This document shows, piece after piece, positions 44,896 through 54,206 of a stretch of 64,000 nt of DNA. Source of the stretch: Pseudomonas bubulae (GTDB lineage: Bacteria > Pseudomonadota > Gammaproteobacteria > Pseudomonadales > Pseudomonadaceae); contig NZ_UYJA01000004.1 of assembly GCF_900618535.1 (NCBI RefSeq), positions 372,001 through 436,000 on the forward strand, in the 5' to 3' direction. How positions within the stretch are numbered: position 1 is the stretch's first letter; every line of letters starts with the position of its first letter. Below the pieces are notes generated by a model. That model ran no database searches and was not told the DNA's origin. It saw nothing but the letters and a program-made list of their open reading frames with translations. The translations under genes were made by a program, and so were the position numbers.

Positions 44896-44910
44896 ATGCG
44901 TCGAAAAAGC

Positions 44911-45348
44911 TTATTTCACATTAACCGTGATTTTTTCCGACACGATGCTTGGCTTGAACGGCACATGAACCTGGTTACCCAGCACCAGTTGCAGGGTGTG
45001 CTTGCCAGGTGGCAGGGTGACCTGGGTTTCGGTCTGGGCCTTGCCGAAATGGATATGGTTGGCATCGGCCGGGATCGGTGCGTTCTCGGCCGGCAACTGG
45101 TCGACATCGATCAGCAGGTGGTGATGGCCCGCATGCGGCGTGGCCTCGGTGATAGGCGCCAGAGGCATGCCTTCAATACCGAATTTAACGGTGAAAGTTT
45201 GATCAACTGTGGCACCGTCTTTAGGTTCGACGATAAACACTTTGGCGCCTTTTGGTGCAGGCTCCGATTCCAGGCCAGCCGCTGTGGCCATGACCGAAGC
45301 GCCCATCAATACAGAAGCCAGCGCAACACGAGACAGTAGAGCTTTCAT
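44911..45348 (-). CDS. DUF4399 family periplasmic protein
   Basis: The 145-residue precursor has the signal peptide KALLSRVALASVLMGASVMATAA and a mature beta domain with KVFIVEPKDGATVDQTFTVKFG, HAGHHHLLID and LPPGKHTLQLVLGNQ, the DUF4399 signature. The conserved HHHLLID cluster and later HIHFG could bind a metal, but no function is known. ATG at 45348 has GGAGAAAAAA upstream. It is divergent from the solute-binding protein gene. Confidence 0.88.
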   Translation of the reverse strand: MKALLSRVALASVLMGASVMATAAGLESEPAPKGAKVFIVEPKDGATVDQTFTVKFGIEGMPLAPITEATPHAGHHHLLIDVDQLPAENAPIPADANHIHFGKAQTETQVTLPPGKHTLQLVLGNQVHVPFKPSIVSEKITVNVK

Positions 45349-45487
45349 TTTTTTCTCCGGTTTTTTGCAAAATTCTTCGGTGCCTGACAACTTAGAGCCA
45401 AACCGTTGTCCAACCCCGCAAGTGACCAACATAAAGCAAAGCGAACGTTAAATGCGATTCGCTTGCATCCCAACCAAAGGAGTGACC

Positions 45488-46129
45488 ATGCGTTTATTGC
45501 CGGGCCTGATGCTTTTACTGCCACTGGCGAGCCCTTTTGCTCAGGCCGAACTGATCGACGACATCAACGACCGTGGTGAACTGCGCATAGCCCTGGAAGC
45601 CGACATGGCACCGTTCAGCTTCAAGCAGGACGGGCGTCTGACCGGCTTTGACGTTGAACTGGCCGAGTTGCTGGCTCAGGAACTGGAAGTACATTCCTCC
45701 ATTCTGGTCACCGATAACGCTGACTTGCTGTCAGGGGTTGAGAGCGGCAAATACGATGTCGCGATCAATCATGTGGCTTTGACCCAGGAACTCCAGGATC
45801 GGTTCGATTTCAGCGAACCTTACAGCCATCTGCCAGCGCAGACGATTGCCCGGCAAGAGCAGCCGCGCTCACTCAACAGCCTTGCAATGTTTCAAGGCCA
45901 GACTTTAGGCGTAGCTCAGGGCAATGGGTTTGTCGAACGTGGGCCATTGGTCACGGTGGCGCAGAAAACGCCGGTCACAGATGAGGAAGTTGCCCTGGTA
46001 ATCCCCTTCCAGAAAGGCAACCCGGCGTTCCAGGCCAGCCTGGACAAGGCCTTGCAGCGGATCAAGGCAGACGGGAGGCTGGAGGCGTTGTCGCAGAAGT
46101 GGTTCGGGATGTCTGCAAGACAGCCCTGA
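45488..46129 (+). CDS. Periplasmic solute-binding protein (family 3, amino-acid type)
   Basis: The 213-residue protein has a signal peptide (LLPGLMLLLPLASPFAQA) and the SBP_bac_3 core: GELRIALEADMAPFSFKQDGRLTGFDVELAELLA, DNADLLSGVESGKYDVAINHVALT and a C-terminal ALQRIKADGRLEALSQKWFG. It is shorter than typical family members (about 250) because the second-domain loops are trimmed. No permease or ATPase gene is next to it, so it is an orphan binding protein or signalling protein. AAAGGAGTGACC decides the start at 45488. Confidence 0.87.
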   Translation: MRLLPGLMLLLPLASPFAQAELIDDINDRGELRIALEADMAPFSFKQDGRLTGFDVELAELLAQELEVHSSILVTDNADLLSGVESGKYDVAINHVALTQELQDRFDFSEPYSHLPAQTIARQEQPRSLNSLAMFQGQTLGVAQGNGFVERGPLVTVAQKTPVTDEEVALVIPFQKGNPAFQASLDKALQRIKADGRLEALSQKWFGMSARQP

Positions 46130-46137
46130 AGACCCAA

Positions 46138-46223
46138 TGTGGGAGCAGGCTTGCCCGCGATGGGAGCGACTCGGTAAGTCAGGCATACCGAGTTGTCTGC
46201 ATCGCGAGCAAGCCCGCTCCCAC
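46138..46223. repeat. REPIN-type inverted repeat, copy 7 (imperfect left arm)
   Basis: The left arm TGTGGGAGCAGGCTTGCCCG differs from the right arm complement (GTGGGAGCGGGCTTGCTCGC) at two positions, so the two ends are no longer perfect partners. The spacer has an ACTCGGTA...TACCGAGT dyad. It lies between convergent genes. Confidence 0.85.
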
Positions 46224-46236
46224 CGAATACTCAGGG

Positions 46237-47493
46237 TTAACGAATCGCCTTCACATCCCCGGCCTTCACCTCAGCCGCCTGGTTGCCCCAACTGGTGCGG
46301 ATGAAATTGACCACATCGGCCACTTCCTGATCCGACAAACGCCAGTCGAAAGCGGGCATGGTGAACGTCGATGGCGCTGTATGCGTTGCAGGCAACGTCC
46401 CTCCCTTAAGCACGATATGTATCAACGACGTCGGGTCGGCCGACTGCAATACCGGATTGCCCGCCAGGGCAGGGAACACACGGGTATAGCCGTGACCGTC
46501 GGTACGATGGCAAGCCGCACAGTTGTCGATGTACACCGCAGCGCCACGCTTGCTGTCATCACCGTTCCACAGGGCATCCGCCACTGCCGGGTTGTACTGA
46601 TGCGGTTTGTCAGCCGGATTCACCGCTGGCAACGACTTCAGGTAACGGGCAATGGCCGTCAGATCAGCGTCGGACATGTACTGCATGCTGTGCACGATCA
46701 CATCGCTCATGCCGCCAAATACCGCACTGCGATCACTGCGACCGGTCTTGAGGAACTGCACCAGCTGGTCTTCGCTCCAGCTGCCCAGACCGTCCTTGTG
46801 ATCACCGCGCAGGTTCTTCGCGATCCAGCCTTCCAGCGGGGCACTGCCTGACAGAAATGCCGGGCTATCACTGGCACTCAAGGCTTTTTCCTGCATGGTC
46901 AAGGCACGTGGTGTATGGCATGCACCGCAATGGCCCAAGCCTTCCACCAGATACGCCCCACGGCTGACTACCGCGTCCTGCCCGGCTTGCGGCTTGAAAT
47001 CTTCAACCGCAGGGGCAAACAGCCAGCGCCAGATCGCCAGCGGCCAGCGCATGCTCAACGGCCACGGGATATCGGCTTCCTGGTTCGCTTGCTCGACAGG
47101 TTTAACGCCCTTCATGAAGTAGGCATACAACGCCCGCATATCGGCCTCGTTGACCCGTGCATAGGACGGATACGGCATGGCCGGGTACAACGTGCTGCCG
47201 TTCTGCGCAACACCGTGACGCACGGCTTTGTCGAAATCTTCAAAGCTGTAAGTGCCAATGCCGTTTTTGTCTGGCGTGATGTTAGTCGAATAAATGGTGC
47301 CGATCGGCGTCTCCATCGCCAGGCCACCGGCGAACGGCTTGCCGCCCTTGGCCGTATGGCACGCCACGCAGTCACCGGCACGGGCGAGATATTCACCTTG
47401 TTTGATCAACGCCTGCGGGTCGCTTTCAGCGGCCACCGCCGAAAAGCTGGCGAGCAGGCTCAGGGTCGCGATAACAAGTGCTTTCATGGTCAT
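46237..47493 (-). CDS. Triple-haem cytochrome c subunit of a gluconate dehydrogenase-type complex
   Basis: This membrane-associated cytochrome subunit passes electrons from the flavoprotein to ubiquinone. The 418 residues have a signal peptide (ALVIATLSLLASFSAVAA) and three CxxCH sites: CVACHTAKGG, CGACHTPRAL and CAACHRTDGHG. This three-haem layout is that of the gluconate, sorbitol and aldehyde dehydrogenase cytochrome subunits. It is last of three tightly packed genes (six bases after the GMC gene, AGGAGCGATGACC before the ATG). Confidence 0.92.
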   Translation of the reverse strand: MTMKALVIATLSLLASFSAVAAESDPQALIKQGEYLARAGDCVACHTAKGGKPFAGGLAMETPIGTIYSTNITPDKNGIGTYSFEDFDKAVRHGVAQNGSTLYPAMPYPSYARVNEADMRALYAYFMKGVKPVEQANQEADIPWPLSMRWPLAIWRWLFAPAVEDFKPQAGQDAVVSRGAYLVEGLGHCGACHTPRALTMQEKALSASDSPAFLSGSAPLEGWIAKNLRGDHKDGLGSWSEDQLVQFLKTGRSDRSAVFGGMSDVIVHSMQYMSDADLTAIARYLKSLPAVNPADKPHQYNPAVADALWNGDDSKRGAAVYIDNCAACHRTDGHGYTRVFPALAGNPVLQSADPTSLIHIVLKGGTLPATHTAPSTFTMPAFDWRLSDQEVADVVNFIRTSWGNQAAEVKAGDVKAIR

Positions 47494-47499
47494 CGCTCC

Positions 47500-49284
47500 T
47501 TATGCCTGAACCAGTGGGCCGGGGTTCTTCAGATACTGCTCGCGGATCGCCCGCGCCGACCAATAGGTCAATGCAGCCACCAGCCCCGTAGGGTTGTAGC
47601 CCAAACCTTGTGGGAAAGCCGATGCACCCGGCACAAACACGTTGTGCACGTCCCAGCTTTGCAGGTAACGGTTCAGTGCACTGGTTTTCGGGTTGGTCCC
47701 CATGATCGCTCCACCGTTAAGGTGGGTGGTCTGGTACGACGACGTATTGAAGTGGTCACCCACTTGTTTGCCGATACGCGCAATGGCCTTGGGGTTCATC
47801 GCTTCGGCGATCTTGCCCATTTTTTCCATCATGAAACGGTTCATCTTGATGTCGTTTTCTTGCCAGTCGAACGTCATGCGTAGCAACGGCTGGCCGTAGG
47901 CATCGCGATACACCGGGTCCAGATCGAGGTAGTTGCCACGGTAGGACTGATGCGCACCGTGGGCGTCCATGGACACTTGGTGAGTGTAGTAATCGGCGGT
48001 TGCACGCTTCCACGCGCTGCCCCAGGCCGGCGTACCCGGCGGGTTGGACGTGCCTGCAATCGGCCGGCTACCGGCCTGGTTGACCCACATCGGCGAGCCA
48101 CCGACAAAACCGTGCGGCCCGTGGTCGAAGTTGTCGGCGTTGAAATCATCAATTGCCACGCCATTGCCGCCTGCACCGATAAAGTTATTGGTGTGCACGT
48201 CTTTGTCGAAGTAGGCCTTGATGGTGCCCATGTTCTGGTAAGCAAAGTTTTTACCGACAACACCTTCGCCGGTTTTCGGGTCATACGGCTTGCCAATGCC
48301 CGACAACAACATCAGACGCACATTGTGGAACTGGAACGCGCCCAGGATCACCAGATCGGCCTGCTGCTCGATTTCTCGGCCCAGGGCATCGATATAGGTC
48401 ACGCCGGTAGCCTTGGTTTTGCTGCTGTCCAGGTTGACCCGGATCACATGGGCATTCGGGCGCAGCTCGAAGTTCGGCAACGGCTTCAGGGCAGGAAGAA
48501 TGTTTACGTTGGGCGATGCCTTGGAATACATGTAGCAGACATAACCGCTGCAAAAACCGCAGAAGTTGCACGGCCCCATCTGCGCGCCATAGGGGTTGGT
48601 GTATGGCCCGGAGGTGTTTGCCGACGGCAGGTTATAAGGCTTGTAGCCAACCTCATTGGCCGCTTTCTGAAACAGCTGTGCGGAGTAGGTGTTCTTCTGC
48701 GACACCAACGGAAAGTGGTCCGAACGGTCCGGCGCATAAGGGTTGCCGCCCTTGCCTTCACCGACCCGTTGGCCATTGACGGTCCAGGCCTGACCCGACG
48801 TACCAAAAACCTTTTCGGCATAGTCGAAGAACGGCTCCAGCTCTTCGTAGCTGACGCCGAAGTCCTGAATGGTCATGTCCTTGGGGATAAAGTTCTTGCC
48901 GTAACGCTCTTCGTAATGGCTGCGCATGCGCAGTTCGATCGGGTCGACCCGAAAGTGCACCCCCGACCAGTGCAAGCCTGCACCGCCCACACCGTTACCC
49001 GGCAGGAAAGCACCCAACTGGCGGTTGGGCAGGGCCACGTCATTGACGCTATGGCGAATGGTGACGGTTTCTTTGGAGACGTCCTGGAACAGCTTTTTGC
49101 GCACGCTGTAGGTAAGTTCGTCGATGACCTGTGGATAGTTGCCGTCTGGATAGGTGTCCTGCATCGGACCGCGCTCCAGGGCCACAACATTCAGGCCGGC
49201 TTCGGTCAGCTCTTTGGCCATGATCGCGCCGGTCCAACCGAAACCAACGATTACTGCATCAACTTTTTTCATAACGGTCGACAT
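47500..49284 (-). CDS. GMC-family FAD dehydrogenase large subunit, gluconate 2-dehydrogenase type
   Basis: This is the catalytic flavoprotein on the periplasmic face. It has 594 residues with an ADP-binding DAVIVGFGWTGAIMAKELTEA, GNGVGGAGLHWSGVHFR, a cysteine-rich stretch GPCNFCGFCSGYVCYM and the GMC C-terminal signature GGAIMGTNPKTSALNRYLQ with VFVPGASAFPQGLGYNPTG. It lacks its own export signal and is presumably carried by the Tat-signal small subunit. ATG at 49284 follows the small-subunit TGA by two bases (TGAGCATG). The substrate is probably gluconate (to 2-ketogluconate); other polyols are possible. Confidence 0.9.
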   Translation of the reverse strand: MSTVMKKVDAVIVGFGWTGAIMAKELTEAGLNVVALERGPMQDTYPDGNYPQVIDELTYSVRKKLFQDVSKETVTIRHSVNDVALPNRQLGAFLPGNGVGGAGLHWSGVHFRVDPIELRMRSHYEERYGKNFIPKDMTIQDFGVSYEELEPFFDYAEKVFGTSGQAWTVNGQRVGEGKGGNPYAPDRSDHFPLVSQKNTYSAQLFQKAANEVGYKPYNLPSANTSGPYTNPYGAQMGPCNFCGFCSGYVCYMYSKASPNVNILPALKPLPNFELRPNAHVIRVNLDSSKTKATGVTYIDALGREIEQQADLVILGAFQFHNVRLMLLSGIGKPYDPKTGEGVVGKNFAYQNMGTIKAYFDKDVHTNNFIGAGGNGVAIDDFNADNFDHGPHGFVGGSPMWVNQAGSRPIAGTSNPPGTPAWGSAWKRATADYYTHQVSMDAHGAHQSYRGNYLDLDPVYRDAYGQPLLRMTFDWQENDIKMNRFMMEKMGKIAEAMNPKAIARIGKQVGDHFNTSSYQTTHLNGGAIMGTNPKTSALNRYLQSWDVHNVFVPGASAFPQGLGYNPTGLVAALTYWSARAIREQYLKNPGPLVQA

Positions 49285-49286
49285 GC

Positions 49287-50027
49287 TCAAGCCCTCTCGC
49301 CGCGAATGGAAACTGCCGGGAAGGGGTATTGCTCGTTGCGTTCTACCCAGTCCATGAAATCAGCGCGCGCGCCGGGGAAGCCGATCATGGTCCAGCCGAT
49401 CATGCCTTTGTTGCCACCGTGAATAGGGTCGCAAAAGAAGCCTTCCTTGGTGTTTTGCAGCAAAAAGCTGAAAAACATCTTGGCCGGGACGCTATCGAAT
49501 TTAGGCGTGCCGGCTTCCAGCTGTTTGAGCACTTCGTCTCGGGTAGCGCTGTCTAGCCCAGCAAATGTTGAGTTATAGGCTTTTTTGCAGAGCTCCTCCG
49601 TGGCAGCAATGCCCAGGCGATAGATCTGTTTTGGCACCAGTTTGCTCTGCCAGCCCATTTCCGGCGCAGCGTCGGCATTGAACGGCCCCTGCATAAACCA
49701 CAGCGCGCCGCTGGCGTAAGGCGTGTTCATCTGACGGTCGATATATTCCGGAACGCCAGCTTCGAGCGCCCCCGGGCCTTGCTCGTCAGCCGGGATCAGA
49801 CGCGCGACGGCGGCGTTAACGAACGCCCACTCTTCAGCCGTGAAGTACGTTGGTTCATAGGCCGGGCCTGATGCGGCAACGGGCGGCGCAGCGACCGGTG
49901 CGGCTTGAGCGTCTGGCGTAGCCATCAGAACGGAACCACCCAGGCCCGTGCTCGCAACAGTGACCACTGGAATCAGGGTCAGGGTTTTGCGCAAAAACTC
50001 ACGCCGGGGGTTGTCTTGCTCAGACAT
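49287..50027 (-). CDS. Gluconate 2-dehydrogenase subunit 3 family, Tat-exported small subunit
   Basis: The 246-residue small subunit has a twin-arginine leader, RREFLRKTLTLIPVVTVASTG, that likely exports the complex with its bound flavoprotein. The mature part carries the family motifs YFTAEEWAFVNAAVARLIPAD, ALEAGVPEYIDRQMNTPYASG and EGFFCDPIHGGNKGMIGWTMIGFPG. ATG at 50027 has a GAGGT site upstream; an in-frame ATG at 50048 is less likely because it precedes that site. It is the first gene of the operon. Confidence 0.9.
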   Translation of the reverse strand: MSEQDNPRREFLRKTLTLIPVVTVASTGLGGSVLMATPDAQAAPVAAPPVAASGPAYEPTYFTAEEWAFVNAAVARLIPADEQGPGALEAGVPEYIDRQMNTPYASGALWFMQGPFNADAAPEMGWQSKLVPKQIYRLGIAATEELCKKAYNSTFAGLDSATRDEVLKQLEAGTPKFDSVPAKMFFSFLLQNTKEGFFCDPIHGGNKGMIGWTMIGFPGARADFMDWVERNEQYPFPAVSIRGERA

Positions 50028-50327
50028 GCGGGGCACCTCATCAGGCATTCACGGATTACAGCCGCTCATGGGCAGCTTTTCGTTTTGGCAGCGATACGGG
50101 TCGAAATCGACCTGAGAAAAAAAACGCAGGCAAAGTTTGGTTACAAATACTAACAGGCCAGGCGACCAGATGAATCGTTTCATGCGTAAATTTGCCGCAC
50201 CAATAGCATCAGGCCATCACTGGCTGCGCCCTCACGCTTTTTTGACAAATGCCTGACACAGTTTTGATAAGTCATCCCTCAATCTAGCGTTTCAACTTCC
50301 AAATTCTTTGTTAATGGTCGAACTGAT
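50028..50327. other. Divergent promoter region, no gene seen
   Basis: These 300 bases between the dehydrogenase operon and the phosphatase gene hold no credible ORF. There is an A-rich stretch (GAGAAAAAAAAC) near 50107 and a T run near 50238. Both promoters should lie here. Confidence 0.5.
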
Positions 50328-50960
50328 ATGCCCAAAGCCCGGTTTTTTCCTGCTCTGTGCCTGACCTTGCTGGCAGCGTTTTCTGTGCCTCAGGCCCTGG
50401 CCGACGAAACAGTCCAGGCCCGGCCTGTACAGTGGGCACAGCCCATTGCCACGCAATACAACCTCTATCAAATGTCCCCGACCCTGTACCGCAGCGCACT
50501 GCCTGACAGTGCCGCGCAGCCGCTGCTGGAAAAATTACAGATAACCACCGTCATCAACTTCTTGCCTGATGCCGACAGTTCCTGGCTCAAGACTCCAGGC
50601 GTCGCTCAAGTCCAACTGCCTTATCGCACCAACCATGTAGATGACACCGATGTGCTGGCCGCGCTGCGTGCCATCCAGACGGCACAAGCACAGGGCCCTG
50701 TATTGATGCACTGCAAGCACGGTTCGGACCGTACCGGGCTGATGGCGGCGATGTACCGCGTGGTCGTGCAGGACTGGAGCAAGGAAGACGCCCTGAAAGA
50801 AATGACCCAGGGCGGCTTTGGCGAAAACTCGCACCACAAAGATGGCGAGAGCTACATGATGAAGGCGGATATCCCACAGTTGCGCGCAGCCCTAAGCAGC
50901 GGCGCATGCAGTACCAGCCCTTTTGCTTCATGCGTGGTGAAGAACTGGCTCAAGTCCTGA
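50328..50960 (+). CDS. Periplasmic dual-specificity/tyrosine phosphatase-like protein
   Basis: The 210-residue precursor has a signal peptide (FFPALCLTLLAAFSVPQALA) and a cysteine-phosphatase domain with the P-loop HCKHGSDRTG, where C129 and R135 form the CX5R catalytic pair. Upstream YRSALPD and ITTVINFLPD are typical of the bacterial DSP/PTP group that includes proteins acting on phosphoinositides or phosphotyrosine. An Asp general acid may be in VDDTDVLAAL. Export is unusual for signalling phosphatases and suggests an extracytoplasmic or surface target. It is convergent with the M3-like gene. Confidence 0.87.
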   Translation: MPKARFFPALCLTLLAAFSVPQALADETVQARPVQWAQPIATQYNLYQMSPTLYRSALPDSAAQPLLEKLQITTVINFLPDADSSWLKTPGVAQVQLPYRTNHVDDTDVLAALRAIQTAQAQGPVLMHCKHGSDRTGLMAAMYRVVVQDWSKEDALKEMTQGGFGENSHHKDGESYMMKADIPQLRAALSSGACSTSPFASCVVKNWLKS

Positions 50961-50966
50961 AGATAC

Positions 50967-52973
50967 CTACACGCTCGCGGGCGGCTGGCCCATAAACTCC
51001 TCGAAAGACTCATGCAGCGGGCGTTCGATGCCCGGTGCATGGAAGGCTTCGCGATAGGCCAAGCCCGTTTGCGGGTTAAACACACCTTGCTGTTCAAACC
51101 TTGCAAAAACCTGCTCAGCCATCGCTTCGGCCCATTCATTGACGAAATAAGCGCCATCATGGCCCGAGACGATCGCATCGAAAGTGTTGGCAGATCGGTC
51201 GTTCTGCGCCAACGGTAACGGCTGGAGTTCATTGTGTGCACTGCGCCAGATCTCTTCCACGCTGCGGCCATCGCCCCAGGTGCGGTGCAGTTCAAAATCA
51301 AACAGCGCAAGCCCAAGCTCGCGGGCCGTTTCAAGCCAACGCTCGGCACTGCGCGCTTCAAGTACTTGGTCTATCTGCTCATAGGTCAGCTCACTGTCAT
51401 GCTGGGCATGCCTGGCCAACCAGCGCAGACCGTCCCGTGACCAGCACCACTTTTCAGCGCATTTGCCTGAAAACCCGGACGCCTCAGCATTCAGTACATC
51501 CACGCGGGAAAATGCACCGTAGGGACTGCGGGTCAGCAGTTGCTTCATGCAACAACCCAACTCATGGAAAAGCAGGGTTAACTGCTGCGGCGTCAGCAGT
51601 GATGGGGAGCCAGGGGATTCGGGTGAGAAGTTGCCATAGAGAATGGCCACCGGGGTGGTCAGGCCCCCTTGCTGATTGATTCTGCGGTTACGTGCCGACT
51701 GCATCCAGCACATATTCGGCTTGGATTCACGAAGGTAAGGGTCGAGATAAAGATGCCCCACCCGAACACCTGACTCGACCACCTCAAACAAACGAACGTC
51801 CGGGTGCCAGGTATCAAACGATACCTGTTCGACCAGATCGACCGCGAAGAGGCGCTTGACGAGTAACACGATGCCTTCAAAAACACGTGTGAACGCAAAA
51901 TATGATTTCAATTGATCGCCCGCCAGCGGGCTTAGTTGCAGAGCGCGTTTTTGCGCCAGAAACAACAGATCCCATGGTTTGAGTCCGTCGTATTGCATAG
52001 CCGACGCCAGGGCATGCAGCTCTGCGGTTTGAGTTGAAAAAAATGCCGACTTGCGTTCAATTCGAGTGCGCAGAAAACTCAGCACCTCATCAACCGAGGT
52101 TGCCGTCTTGCCCTGCAGGCTCAGCTCGGCATGGCTGTCATACCCCAGCAGGCGCGCCTTCTGCTGACGCAGCCTGAGCAGATCATGGAGCACCGGGCCA
52201 TTGCCATATTGCCCGCCTGCGGGGCCCTGCTCGGAAGCCCGCGTGTTGTAGGCCGTGAACAACTCCTCGCGCAGCGCCCTGTTTTCGCATGAGCGCATGA
52301 TCGCGGTGTAGGTAGCGCGCTCCTGAAGAGTTATCAGCCAGCCTTGCAGGTCGGCGTCCGTGGCAATGTCTGCCAACTGCCCCTTGAGTTCACTCGCAAG
52401 CCCCGCAAGCAAGGACTCATCGGTAACCAGCTTGCTCCAGGACTTTCTGGATTGTCGTGCGTTTTCGTAAAAAACCCATTCCTGTCGGGATATCTCGTGG
52501 TTGAGCTCGATGAGTTCGCCTCTGCCAGAGGCTGACAGCTCACTCCCAGCCAACCGGTAGTCGCGCAGTATCTTGCCCAATAGAGCCTGCTGCGAGCGAT
52601 CAAATTGCATGGCTTCAGGGCTTTCTGCCAAAGCCTTGCAGGCCAGATAAAGCTCGCGATTTTGCAAGACTTGCGCCTTGTAATTGTAGGCAGCCAGAAA
52701 GCATTGGCCGATGTCTGTTTCCCATGACACTTCTCTTGGTACCTGCCCCAGTGTCGTGATGACGGCAATGGCTTCATCCAGCCGCGCCGTCAGGGCTTCC
52801 ATCGGCAACACCAGGCCCGACCATGTGGGTTGGGACTGGGCACTGACGATTCGGCTGATTGACTGCAGGTTGTCGGCAACAATGTGTTCGATTGCCGGCT
52901 TGAGATGTTCTAGACGTACCTTGCTGTAAAGGGGCAGAAGGGTCGCGCTCAACAGCGGGTTGGTTGGCTCCAT
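50967..52973 (-). CDS. M3 family oligopeptidase-like protein with an altered zinc motif
   Basis: The 668 residues align by eye with oligopeptidase A/PrlC over the full length: N terminus MEPTNPLLSATLLPLYSKV, EWVFYENARQSRKSWSKLV, KARLLGYDSHAELSL and FDFELHRTW near the end. The zinc motif, normally FHEFGH, reads FHELGC at 469-474, so H470 and E471 remain but the second histidine is Cys474. The later Glu region (AEKWCWSRDGL) is kept but its surroundings have changed. The whole gene is unusually divergent. It may be a pseudo-peptidase or bind metal through Cys. The open frame is intact, which argues against recent decay. Confidence 0.85.
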   Translation of the reverse strand: MEPTNPLLSATLLPLYSKVRLEHLKPAIEHIVADNLQSISRIVSAQSQPTWSGLVLPMEALTARLDEAIAVITTLGQVPREVSWETDIGQCFLAAYNYKAQVLQNRELYLACKALAESPEAMQFDRSQQALLGKILRDYRLAGSELSASGRGELIELNHEISRQEWVFYENARQSRKSWSKLVTDESLLAGLASELKGQLADIATDADLQGWLITLQERATYTAIMRSCENRALREELFTAYNTRASEQGPAGGQYGNGPVLHDLLRLRQQKARLLGYDSHAELSLQGKTATSVDEVLSFLRTRIERKSAFFSTQTAELHALASAMQYDGLKPWDLLFLAQKRALQLSPLAGDQLKSYFAFTRVFEGIVLLVKRLFAVDLVEQVSFDTWHPDVRLFEVVESGVRVGHLYLDPYLRESKPNMCWMQSARNRRINQQGGLTTPVAILYGNFSPESPGSPSLLTPQQLTLLFHELGCCMKQLLTRSPYGAFSRVDVLNAEASGFSGKCAEKWCWSRDGLRWLARHAQHDSELTYEQIDQVLEARSAERWLETARELGLALFDFELHRTWGDGRSVEEIWRSAHNELQPLPLAQNDRSANTFDAIVSGHDGAYFVNEWAEAMAEQVFARFEQQGVFNPQTGLAYREAFHAPGIERPLHESFEEFMGQPPASV

Positions 52974-53085
52974 GGCAGCATTCCTTGAAAGTTCTGCTTC
53001 ATTTCGGGCTGAGTATCGGTGGGTTCTCAGCCTATTGAGACAGGGATTTCAGGGGGGCTATCTATGTAGTGCAGCCTCAAAAAGC

Positions 53086-54132
53086 TCAGCGTTCTGCCCA
53101 TTTATACAAGGCAGCCTTGCGCTGTTCGGGGGGCAATTTACCCAGCTGTTCAACTTCGGCATAAAAACTCGGCCAGTCGCCGCCCACGTGCTTGAACAGG
53201 GCTGAGAAGGCAGGCACCCATTGATCGTAAAGACCGAAGGGCAACAATTTGGCGTTATTGAGAGGGCCATTGACCCACGCGTCATAGCGCGGATTTCCCG
53301 CCCATTGCTCATCCCGTAACTGACGATAATCACGGCGCATTCGTTCGAATGCAGCGGTTTTACGCTGCTGCATTTCGGCTGCAGGCAACGGCTGTGCATA
53401 AAGGGTCTTCAAGCGCTGGCGAGTGTCGAGCACCAGGGTGATAAATTGTTCACGTTGCTGCACATGGCTGCCGTCGGAGGGTGGCAAGCCTTGTTCGACG
53501 CGCCATTGGCGGGTGCCTTCCTGTTCCACGAAACTGGCAAAAGACTCATTGAATTCAGTGTCGTCCTTCACATAAAACTGCTGATGGGCCAGCTCGTGAA
53601 AGATCAGTGTGGCCAAGCGCTCATCACCCCAATTGAGCATGCCATTGAGGATCGGGTCATCAAACCATCCCAGGGTGGAATAGGCTTCAACGCCGCTGAC
53701 AAACACGTCCATGCCCTGCTGGTGTTGCAGGGCCGCCTCGCCTCGCGCCGCTCCCTGGCTGTAATAACCCCGGTAGGCCACGCACCCGGCTATGGGAAAG
53801 CAATGGGTGACGGGGTCGAGGGAATACGCCGGGGTGGCAAAGACATTCCACACCACGTACTGCCGTTTCAGGTCGGCATACAGACGATAGCTCTGGTTGT
53901 CCGGCAGGTGTAAATGCTCGCTGGCGAAGGAGCGCGCAGCCTGGGCTTTTGCCAATTGCTCACGCAACGCTGTCGGGCGCCGGGGATCAACAATCACCTT
54001 GCTCACGGGTTCACGGGCCTGCAATAAATTCCATTGGCCGGTGGCCAATTGCGAGTAGTAGCCCGCACTGGAGCAACCGCTGAGAAGAAGCGGCAAGGCA
54101 AGGACCAACAAGCCGCGAACACGCGAGGTCAT
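53086..54132 (-). CDS. Putative aminopeptidase-like zinc lipoprotein
   Basis: The 348-residue protein has a lipobox signal (LVLALPLLLSGCSSAG) and a gluzincin-type site ATLIFHELAHQQFYVKDDTEFNESFASFVE: HExxH plus a downstream Glu. This is the family annotated as predicted aminopeptidase (DUF2265-like). FATPAYSLDPVTHCFPIAGCVAYRGYY is another conserved segment. ATG at 54132 gives the signal; the longer frame reads non-homologous sequence. It lies 113 bases upstream of the M3-like gene on the same strand and is divergent from a small lipoprotein gene. Confidence 0.88.
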   Translation of the reverse strand: MTSRVRGLLVLALPLLLSGCSSAGYYSQLATGQWNLLQAREPVSKVIVDPRRPTALREQLAKAQAARSFASEHLHLPDNQSYRLYADLKRQYVVWNVFATPAYSLDPVTHCFPIAGCVAYRGYYSQGAARGEAALQHQQGMDVFVSGVEAYSTLGWFDDPILNGMLNWGDERLATLIFHELAHQQFYVKDDTEFNESFASFVEQEGTRQWRVEQGLPPSDGSHVQQREQFITLVLDTRQRLKTLYAQPLPAAEMQQRKTAAFERMRRDYRQLRDEQWAGNPRYDAWVNGPLNNAKLLPFGLYDQWVPAFSALFKHVGGDWPSFYAEVEQLGKLPPEQRKAALYKWAER

Positions 54133-54206
54133 AAAGCGATCCAGTAGGCGAGTGATGTGACCATAATGCACGCTATGCTTGCGTAACACTTTTTTTGGAC
54201 ATCATC

